From the NCBI GenBank assembly GCA_037039925.1, contig JAXRKP010000115.1, positions 384,501 through 448,500 on the forward strand: DNA of 64,000 nucleotides, read 5' to 3'. Every line of letters starts with the position of its first letter. The stretch's first letter is position 1. The stretch comes from Doris montereyensis. Lineage: Eukaryota; Mollusca; Gastropoda; Nudibranchia; Dorididae. The translations under genes and the position numbers were made by a program. Of this stretch, positions 44,600-64,000 are shown one piece after another. The notes beneath the pieces are model-generated. The model was given only the letters and a program-made list of their open reading frames with translations, did no database searches and was not told the DNA's origin.

Positions 44600-45375
44600 C
44601 AAGCTTTTTATATATTTTGTGTTCTGTAAAGTTGTATTGTGCACTTGCCATGTAATCTAGAAGCTTTGCACATGTTTTTGTGTTTTGTCGCAACATTTCG
44701 TCTTGTAAAGTCGAAGAAATAGTTGATGAATGATGCTAGTGACTTCTTTCCTTTCTTTCATTCTTTCACATCTTGCTGTTTACTCCCAAAAAAGCAACTC
44801 TATAGCTATCGCTCTTGCATTTATCTTTCATCACACTGTTTCCTCTTATTCACCCTGAGATCACTGCAAATGGCAGGTGTTACTGGTAGGTCCTACAGGG
44901 TCCGTATAGCAATCTCGAAGTCTTGAATAATGAACAACTTCAGTGCAAGGGATTGTGGATAGATTTCTTTCTAATATGATAATGTCAGTGATATGGGAAT
45001 CGGGAGCTTGGAAAAACATGAATTAAATGAAACTCGACTTAATCAATTGCTTTTCAGATCGCGCCTGGTGGTAAAATGATGTGCGCGTCCCTTCAGAATG
45101 GCCGAATGCGCCCGCTGAGATATGTTTGAATGTATACCCATTAGAACTCTTCTAGCGAGAAGAGACGGAAGCGTTCATTGTACTAATTTTGACTCGGAAG
45201 TAGCCGTGGTTTCAAACTGAAAGTAACTGGTTACAGATCGAGAATCGGATGAATTGTTCTTTCTCTACAATTTTTTTGGAGTTCGATTTTATGAATGCAT
45301 AGGTGAGCCTGATGAAGAAGATAATGTTGTAGATGCAGATTTCAATGAGTCAGATGTTGAAATTGAATTCGAAGA
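44600..45375. other. intergenic, small repeats
   Basis: Contains a fragment with CACCCTGAGATCACTGCAAA (about 44851) shared with 42427, 44096 and 60948. Near 45300-45380 a plus-strand acidic stretch (EPDEEDNVVDADFNESDVEI) after a possible acceptor GCATAG is cut by LINE sequence. It vaguely resembles the acidic part of YL1/VPS72-type proteins, but that is not secure. Confidence 0.35.
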
Positions 45376-46010
45376 GCTTTTCATGCCTTTTATGCACTAG
45401 GACTAGGAGGCCTACCCCTGATCTAGCTCTATCTTTGACATCTACTCCTGAGAAGATTAAAATATGATTTGGTCCTACATTCTCTATTCCTTTTTGTGTG
45501 TGTGTCTGTGGTAATGGCCAAAATATCTACTTTGAATTTTTCCATTTCTTCAGCTAATTCCAACTCTTCCATTTATTGCCCTAACATTCCATGTTCCAAA
45601 AATCAGTCCGTAGTCTTTTCCAAGTTCATCTTTGAAAGTTCAAGCCGGGTATATCATTGTATATATTACTTTGAATCAGCTTGTTTTGGATAAGCAGGGA
45701 TTAGCCCACTGTACCCTAGGTAGATGGTGGGGCTGTCACCTTGAGGCCCCTACCAACTACCAGGCCTTATTTTCTGTTAGGGTTAACTCCCTTAGCCTTT
45801 AGTTATTCAAGACCAGCATGGAAGGCAGCAGGTTGTTATTTTCTGTCAGGGTTAACTCTCTTAGCCTTTGGTCAACTGAGACCCGCCTGCAAGGCAGCAG
45901 GTCGTTTTGTCAGGGTTAACTCCTTAGCAAGGCGGCAGAAGACTCGTGGAGGGTGGGATCATCTACTCCCTGTACAGGTGCTTACCTGTCCACTGCCCGG
46001 GAGTGAATCA
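45376..46010 (-). mobile_element. LINE 5' fragment: monomers plus endonuclease start
   Basis: On the minus strand, three monomers (46010-45740; GGCAGCAGG, TTAACTC.CTTAGCCTTTGG) lead into the same 5' endonuclease region as 34243-33910 (equivalents of GTWNV and ELELAEE). Truncated after about 640 bases. Confidence 0.8.
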
Positions 46011-46019
46011 TTACTCCTA

Positions 46020-46610
46020 GGTAATTGTAGCTTTGAATTTGAACTTGTTTTAACTCCTCTCTGCCCACTTTTTAAGTTTGTCTTTTACTTTAATTTTAGT
46101 TCTCTCATTTATTTCCCTTTGCATTGAGTTTAGTTAATTATTCAGCATGTTGATCATTGATATTATACTGAAGGGCACTTTCTGATTTTCCTAATACTTA
46201 TAGAGCTAAATCATCAGCAAATGAAAGCATTGATAGTGATAGACTTATCAGTTTGAGTTCCCACATACACACATTCATTTTTGAATATACCTTTGCGACT
46301 GAATCCATTAATAAAATTATGATAAACGAAAGAGGGCTTAGGATACAGCCCTGTCTAACTCCTATGTCTACATCAAATTCTTTAGATAAGTTTCCAGCTA
46401 CTCACTGCACATATTGGTTTATTTCTCAATACATGCTGTTTCTATTAAATTTAGCTCTACATTATATTACTTAAAAGAATGCCATAGTTTATCCCTCCTC
46501 ATCACGTCAAATGCCTTTTCTAAGTCAATGCTTCTTTCAAAGAATTTTTATAATATTTGTCTAATTGTAAATATGTGGTCTTGAACACTTTTTCCAGGTC
46601 TGAATCTGCT
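46020..46610 (-). mobile_element. LINE RT fragment of the same family
   Basis: The minus strand carries the RT segment equivalent to DLEKAF..VKRDELWHSLKE and FDVDIGVRQGC, with indels. Because the RT part lies upstream of the 5' monomers in transcription sense, it must be a separate or rearranged copy from 45376-46010. Confidence 0.7.
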
Positions 46611-48436
46611 CAAACTCTCTAAAAAGAATAAGAAAGAAACCCTCAACCCCCAAACAAGATGTGCATTTTGAATTGAGGTTCAAATATTTTATTTTTATTT
46701 TGTAGATCTTTTTTAAACAAGACAATACGATAGAGGAAATTGAAGGCAAATTTCTTACCGGAAAATATAGAGACATACAATTTAAACGAATTGAATGATT
46801 GTATTGTACTTTTAAATACACTAATGTAGGCAAGTGTGGTGGCACATGAAAACCCGTCAGATCTTGATGATAATATACAGCAACATTTTGAAGCATCCTG
46901 TCAAATACTAAATTTGATTTCCTTTTTGGATTAAAAATAGAAAACTACATACAATCATAGATGTATTCATCTCAATTTTCAGAAGAAACAAAAAAAAATA
47001 CATACTACATGTAGTTGCTGTCAATCAAAGTCGTTTGATCTTAATGCTCATCCCCAAAGTCCAATTAACTCATGATTATCAAGAGGTCAAATAAGCAGTC
47101 CAAATCCAAAGTCCCTTTAAGTAAGACATCATGTCTACCAGTACCATTGCTATAGTACTAGTATCATTACCACAGTTTTAGTCATATTAATACATGTATT
47201 ACTATTAGGGCAGCGTTCAAGAAGTCTTTAGAATTTCTGGAGTGGAAAAAGTGTATGAATTCTATCAACAAATTCATATATGGTAGGATTAGCGGCGTAG
47301 CATGTATCTGCTTTACAATTTGAACATAAATCTGCTGAAGTGAATGTTCAATATTCTTTCTAATTTTAATATCTGAAATAGTTTAATTGAAGATAGATCT
47401 AAACACAAAATAGATCAATTTCAATCACAATTGTATAAATTATATGTCAAGTCTAAAACTGTTATCATTATACTAACTATAATTATTGTACATACCCCAT
47501 CGCATTACTTTGTATAATAATATAATCTTAATGAAACAAAGATGACAAAATTCATGTATTAAGTAAATGGAGAAATCGTGAAACTTCTGAATCTGTGTCG
47601 TCCTGACTACACTATACTATACTATAAACACACAGCTGTGTACTTTCATGCTTAATCTTAACAATTAAATTTTCTGTCTTCATACATCAGATCAGGGTTG
47701 AAAATGAAAGGAGGTATCCAGCAATGACAATGACAGCAAACATTTTTTATCTCAACTTCACCAAATATATGTCAACTGTAGTCTAATTACATTGTACTAC
47801 ATGTCATTGATATATTGATATAGTAAATTAGTAAAATTTGTCTTCCATTTACCAGAAAAGGAGAACCTCACACATAAAATTGAAATCTCAGCATACAAAT
47901 ACTCATCATAATAATATATGTTTGTAATTTCATCACAATCAAAAGGTTTACACGAAACAAATTGTATTGCAATTTGCATATGTCACCTATTCTATTTAAA
48001 CTTACTTTAAAAAAAAAATCTCGATCTAAAACACACATTTTGGGATAATTAATTACAATATGAGTTTTGTAGTGCCACCACACAAACCAGAACAGTTGCC
48101 ACCGCTAATAATAATAAGCAAGGTGTTTGGGAGAACGGAGAAGATTGGAACATGCGTATCGCCAAAGCGTGCTTGAGGTTGAAATACCGAAAAGAATAAA
48201 AACATCTCATGCCTTTACAATACATATAGTACATATACGTACCGTTACCCCCTTTGTGGCCAATGACAATGACAACCCAAGCATTTAAAGTCAAAAGCTG
48301 TCAAGTCAGGTAGGGAGAGTTTGCACCTTGTAAATTGATTACTATAATACTATATTGTAATTGTTTTGTTAACGAAGTGACCAGGTAAGCTCAAGGCCTG
48401 AGGGACACGCGCACTTTTTTGATTGCTTTGATTTTA
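46611..48436. other. non-coding, no gene seen
   Basis: AT-rich; no splice-bounded ORF or known repeat recognised. Confidence 0.4.
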
Positions 48437-48690
48437 CCCACATCCACGACTAAGGTGATCTTGGTGTGTTTAGGTTTTTTTAAAATTTTGCCGAGACTGT
48501 TCTGTCAACAACCAAGGTATCTTTCATGTGCACAGACCTCATTTTTATCTTCCGTCTCCGATGGGACTTGACTAGGTCACAGGTGTCGCTCCACATACCT
48601 GGACCAGGGCTTAGGTTTTACTTTAAAAAACTTTTCAACCTACTGGGGCTTGAACCCACAACCTTTTGGTTGAAAAGACATGCCGTCGCA
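48437..48690 (-). mobile_element. tRNA-derived SINE, family 2 copy
   Basis: Parallels 13221-13540: CAACCTTTTGGTTGAAAAG near the head, TTGAACCCACAACC (B-box complement), TCCGATGGGACTTG, and CAAGGTATCTTTCATGTGCACAG (complement of the GTTAAAGATCCCTTGG block). More diverged than the 13-kb copy, and no clear target duplication. Confidence 0.8.
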
Positions 48691-50662
48691 CAAATATCCA
48701 AATCCAACTAATCCAAGAGATTATTAGATTCTATGGGTTAAGCAATAAAACCACGTATGCAGGTATTTTCTCAAGATCTCAGTGGTCCAGACATTGCCAT
48801 TTTTTAATGTAATTTATTATTACAGTCATGTGATGAATTGGTGGAGAGTGCTTAAGACTGAAGTGACTGCTAGTGCTTGTGTGCGTGTAGTTTTTGTAGT
48901 GCAAAAAATTGGTTGGAACAAGTTCGCATGCTTTGGTCTGAAGTGTGTTTTAGGACAGTGTGCTTACTTATACTAGATGGCGCCAACTGTACGTTCATTA
49001 AAATTGCATGTTGTCAGTCAGTAGTCTAGCTAGTATTCTACTATGATGAGTTATGAGACCCCTAAATAATCAATAATTGAATTTGAATATTGGTTACTAA
49101 TACTAGTGCACTGTACAACATATGTTCTTTAGATACGATGATTGGTTCCATTTAGACGTTTTGTCACTATCCAAACCATTAGGGGTCATACTAGTACTCA
49201 TAGTCCTCTTTTGTATGTACTAATTTATACAACAAAATGATATCAATGAATGACAGTTTCTTTTCCTTTTGTTTACATATATGTATGTAGTACACATAAA
49301 ATATTTAATTTAATATGGCATCTATGTTTTCATTAAATAATAATGTAGCTTAGAATGAATAACACACAGGATTTGTATATATACATACATGTACATTCTC
49401 GGTACCAAAAGAGTACAGACCTGAGATTTTATAGACTTTCATATTTTAATGATTGAAGTAAGTGATAAAGTAGGTACAAACATTTCCCTTTGTTGGCTTC
49501 AATGTCATTCATCAATGGAACTAAAACTTAAGACACACCAACAACTGCTTTAACTAGAAAATTGGACATTGAAACCATGTCAAAAACTGAAGATATCTTA
49601 TTACTATACTAGTATTACTCTATTATTATTATTATCTCGTAACAAAAAGCCACATAAACATTCCAACACATACATACAATCATATAGCCATAATGGACAA
49701 ACAAAAGTCTACATTAGTGTGTACATTTTAATTCCATTTACATAATGTTCTTCCAGGTGAAAAATTAACTGAAACAATATGATTTTGTTCTTTATGACCA
49801 TGCATCATAAAGCGGAAGGTTTTCTTTTTAATGTTACATGAAATAGGGAATATCCAATTTACAGAAGGCACATTCATGAGGACAAAATAATTGGTTAAAA
49901 ATGAAAATCTGAAATTTATAAATAATAATAGTAATAGTGCAACTACATGTATAAAAGTCCATATTTTCACTTTTCCATTTCTTTGCAATTTTATTTTTTT
50001 CATAAATCTAAGTATGAGTATCAAAGTCACAGACAGTACAGCAGTCATGAAAAATTTGAAAATGTCCTGAGCATGGAAACAGAGAATTGAGAAAGAGCCT
50101 GTAGATTTACTTTTTATTGTTTACTTCGGGATTGCCGGTTAAACAAAGAAATTGTCTCCCTTATGACCCACCTCAGTCATAACATGGACAGTTTTTAGAT
50201 GATTATGTCTATGGGCATACATTTTCTCTCTCTTTGACTTGAGTATACTCACATATCAGTATACCAAATTTTGATACTACATGCTCATTTTCTTGATTAA
50301 AGATGTACCATAAAAGTTAACACACTCCCTTCAATAGATACAGCTCCTTTGTAAAAAAAAATAAAAGAAGAAAAGAAGTTCTATATTATTTGTGCTTACT
50401 GTCTACTTCAGGTGATTTATTAAATGTAATACTTAATGAGAAAGAAAGAATTTAATATTGAAAAATTCATGAATAAAACTACAAGACTGCAAAAGGGATT
50501 ACAAAGGGAGCATTAGGTCATCAATTATGTAGGTTTAACTTCAGTGAGATATGAACGAAACAATGGAATAATTACTATACACCGTATTTTCTCTCCATTT
50601 ATAAGAATAACTCTTGCATATATATCAATATTACATGTTAATGGGGAGCATTTCCTTTAACT
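48691..50662. other. non-coding, no gene seen
   Basis: AT-rich intergenic DNA. The short ORF at 49728-50048 (minus) is Phe/Leu/Lys-rich and has no recognisable family. A short ATT run lies near 49622-49634. Confidence 0.4.
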
Positions 50663-51702
50663 TTAACCCTCAAACTGGCCTATATAAACTTATGTGGCGG
50701 CAATGTTCATTATGGCAATTAGGGGTTGAGATGAATAAGTGAAAAGAACAAGGCATAATTTGATGTCAGAGGGTAAAGATAAGTATACACTTTCTGAAGC
50801 CTTACTTATAAGTTAGGGAATACATTTCCACCAGTGACCAGACGATAAGGATGAATTATGATGACCTTGACCGTTTACTGTCGAAATGTGAAGTACTAGT
50901 AGTAGCTTTACTTTTTCCATTTCAAACACCCATAAAAATCTTTAGACCCTTTTGAAACTTATTTTCTCTTCATCAAATTCTACAGGCAATGAGTTTTCAG
51001 AAAATGTATAGTTATAAGGGTTTATGGCATCAATTGATATTCTTGTATCTATTTAAAGGTGTGATTTTTCACTGTGTAAAGAGTGGAAACATGCATGAAT
51101 TTTAGTTACAGAAACAAGAATACAGCAAAACATGTATGATCTGACTTTTTCAAGCTATTCTTGTGTTTAATGTCATTGGAAAAACTGATGTGAGATGAAT
51201 ACTAGTTCTAAAAGTTGTCTTACAGGCTCAAGATCTACTTGCCTCTACTTAGTGTCATCACTGTTCCTAAATCTCACCTCATCTTCATCACTTGAGCTAC
51301 TACTGTCATCCCTGACGTGATAAATTCCATCAAAATCATCATCACTATCACTCTAATCATTAGTAAAGATATCAAACGGGTGTTTTCTAGTGCTAAATGG
51401 CTTAGAAATAGCATCGTTTGATGGTCCTTCATCATAAAGTCAACAAAAGGTGAAAATCTAAGCTGAGAAATATGTCATGAAATCTATGTTCGATTCGCTT
51501 GAAATTACCCAATAGCCAGAATTTAGTGGGATAGCAGTTCAAACAGTTGCAGTATGCACTATCAATTAAATCTTTCGGCTTTGGCTCAGTATTTATTGTA
51601 TTCTCACTTTTACTTAGTGGGCTTCAGAGAGACACGATCGATCACGGCCGATGATCGGCTGCGGGCGTCAGAGATCAGTTCATGAGCCAGTTCTAGGATT
51701 AA
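50663..51702 (-). mobile_element. PiggyBac-derived element with both TTAA ends
   Basis: Left end TTAA-CCCTCAAACTGGCC (50663), right end GAGCCAGTTCTAGGA-TTAA (TTAA at 51699-51702): terminal inverted repeats with TTAA target duplications. The minus strand near the right end encodes an acidic Ser/Asp tract ([20 protein letters not shown]) like PiggyBac transposase N-termini. The rest of the transposase is absent, so this is an internally deleted derivative of about 1.03 kb. Confidence 0.82.
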
Positions 51703-52044
51703 TTACTGTATTTCTTCCGTTTCTAAAATGTGAATGGAAAAAGTGTATTTCATGGGAGTAAAGACAGATCAGAATAAGAGTAAGAGGAAAGAATATTGAT
51801 GCTAAGAACATGTGCATACGAATAACATGTTTACAGTATAGACCTCAATAGATAGATATAAAATATATTTTTATGAATGTAAATGTGACGAAGGGTAAAT
51901 ATATTTACAAAATGACACACGTTTATTTTAAACATTTTTACACTGAACCCCAGGAGTTAAGATGTGAACAAAGAAAGAGGGCTGTATGCTGTATAACTGG
52001 ATTTATAAAATAAAATATATTTACTCTGGCTTTTATATAACTTT

Positions 52045-52326
52045 GTAGCGTCCGTGGCCGAGCGGTAAAGCTGCCGGACTGGGGATCACAAAGTCACGGG
52101 TTCAAATCCTAGCTAAGCTAGGTCCAACGTTCCTTGGGAAAGATATGCCCCCCCCCCCCCATATACCGAGGTGCAAATGGGTATAAACACTTTGGAGTAA
52201 AAAACCTGCGTCAGACTAGCGTCCTGGCCAGGAGGTGATTATTATCACCTGTTCTGCTTCAGGCTACCGACACCGGGATACACTCTGGCTCTATGAGCCA
52301 TAACGCCTGTGAGGGAAATTACTTAC
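52045..52326 (+). mobile_element. tRNA-derived SINE, family 1, with target-site duplication
   Basis: The head GTAGCGTCCGTGGCCGAGCG plus GGGTTCAAATCCTAGC gives clear A- and B-boxes. The body has CCTTGGGAAAGATATG, a C14 run, GCGTCAGACTAGCGTCCTGG, and a tail ATTACTTA. A perfect 12-bp duplication TTATATAACTTT flanks it (52033-52044, 52327-52338). Confidence 0.93.
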
Positions 52327-52705
52327 TTATATAACTTTATATACAGCTCTTGTACTTCTTGAATGCCTCACATTCGTAAATAATAGATCTGCACTTTCCA
52401 AGTAACATCCTTCATTTCGTAATTCATTTTGATTGCCAAGTTTGACTCCAGTTTTAAGTTGATGTTTCCTGTTGTAGGACCAAACAATGCGACCTTCAAC
52501 AGATGTCAAATGTTTAATAACATCTAGAATACAATTTCATTTTATATCTGACGTGATTCTCTATGGTAATCTATTCCTCGGCTTGTGTTCAGTGTTTCCT
52601 TCAGCAGTTAGATTTGTATATGTGACAGATCCAACCCTTCGTTCACTTTTCCCTTCAAACCTCCTCTTAGCAATAGGGATTATTAGTTTTTTTATATCCT
52701 ATTTG

Positions 52706-53018
52706 TGAAAAGACAATTCAAAGCTACCAAAGATCCTATTTGTGAAAAGACAATTCAAAGCTACCAAAGATCCTATTTGAAAAGACAATTGCTAAAAGAC
52801 AAAGACAATTAATTCAAAGCTACCAAAGATCCTATTCGTGAAAAGACAATTCAAAGCTACCAAAGATCCTATTTGTGAAAAGACAATTAATTCAAAGCTA
52901 CCAAAGATCCTATTTGTGCAAAGACAATTCAAAGCTACCAAAGATCCTATTTGTAAAAAGACAATTAATTCAAAGCTAACAAAGATCCTATTTGTGAAGA
53001 CAATTAATTACATTCAAT
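52706..53018. repeat. 37-41-bp tandem repeat, about 8 units
   Basis: The unit is AAAGACAATT(AATT)CAAAGCTACCAAAGATCCTATTTGTG with an optional AATT duplication; one unit is shortened around 52780. All the Lys-rich frame here is repeat-derived. Confidence 0.95.
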
Positions 53019-55457
<2,439 letters not shown>

Positions 55458-55607
55458 GAATGAAAAAGATTTACGAAAGTCATAGAGTCAGAAAGATGAG
55501 TTGGATGTGTGGAAAAGGCCCGGCGTCAATGTAACTGTAACCTTTCTTCATGTCCATACAAAGAGTTTTTGTAAGCATTCAACTTTAATTTAAATGTAGT
55601 TGGAACT

Positions 55608-63640
<8,033 letters not shown>

Positions 63641-64000
63641 CTGTACAAAACAAGAACAGCGTTTAATGAAAATATTGGTGCACACAGACGATGTCAAGCC
63701 TATCAAATAAAACATTTTCGTAATACCCTAATAACTAAACAAAACAACATAACATTTATAATCAGTGAATGCAAAGAAAGATAATTAACAATGCAAAGAC
63801 AAATATTTAACGTGTTATGTTTCCAAGCAGATGTAGATTCGAACGTTTTCAAAACCAGCTCTTTGATGGGCGATTATCGATTCTCAGCTTAAAATATTTC
63901 TTAACATATCATAAGTAATACCTTTATTGATAAAAATGAACTATAACAAAATGGACATATTTACAAATTTTTCCATGTCAAGATTATTGTAGGCAACTTA
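63641..64000. other. upstream intron of the minus-strand gene
   Basis: The acceptor CTGTACA (minus TGTACAG) at 63641 implies further 5' exons beyond the window. No exon seen in this end piece. Confidence 0.45.

Noticed and set aside
52049..52120. A functional tRNA gene
   Set aside because: A- and B-box-like sequence is present, but it is the head of a 282-bp SINE with target-site duplications, and the cloverleaf is not complete.

Overview
This is a eukaryotic (metazoan) nuclear window. It is AT-rich and intron-rich, genes have GT-AG introns of a few hundred to several thousand bases, and the space between exons is packed with simple repeats, tRNA-derived SINEs, non-LTR retrotransposon fragments and small DNA transposons. 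The protein sequences, the LINE types and the abundant AGATCT/TCTAGA motif clusters fit a lophotrochozoan, most likely a mollusc (perhaps a gastropod). That assignment is inference, not proof.

Layout: 1-6.2 kb is non-coding apart from a minus-strand LINE 3' end (about 2.3-3.2 kb) whose coding region has expanded into a 51-bp minisatellite. 6.2-14.8 kb on the minus strand is LRRC56 (leucine-rich repeat protein 56, a dynein-arm transport factor), in about ten coding exons. Immediately upstream on the same strand (14.98-15.59 kb) are the last two exons of an unidentified gene. 16.3-16.5 kb holds an orphan exon-like island. 18.8-19.4 kb is a recent 306-bp tandem duplication. 20.9-27.7 kb on the plus strand is THYN1 (EVE/thymocyte nuclear protein 1), seven exons, with a PiggyBac-type miniature element directly after its stop. 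29-37.2 kb is a transposon graveyard (mariner-type element, a 5'-monomer-bearing LINE family, a CR1/Jockey-like fragment, a 20-bp minisatellite, long CT tracts). 38.1-44.5 kb on the plus strand is an intact RPL27A (ribosomal protein uL15), with a TOP promoter and a TIR element in intron 1. 45.4-55 kb is non-coding repeat-rich DNA with a PiggyBac-derived element, SINEs and minisatellites. 55.6-63.6 kb on the minus strand is the 3' half of an unidentified gene for a Ser/Pro/Lys-rich protein; its introns carry a LINE and very long GA and TA tracts.

The genes are unrelated housekeeping or ciliary genes and do not form a pathway. No novel multi-gene system is visible. The most useful observations are: single-base frame breaks in LRRC56 and THYN1 (assembly errors or real lesions), a minisatellite born inside a LINE ORF, a LINE family with tandem 5' monomers and a copy lacking the RT catalytic motif, several TIR elements with recognisable target duplications, SINEs with perfect target-site duplications, and the tight head-to-tail spacing of the unknown gene and LRRC56.
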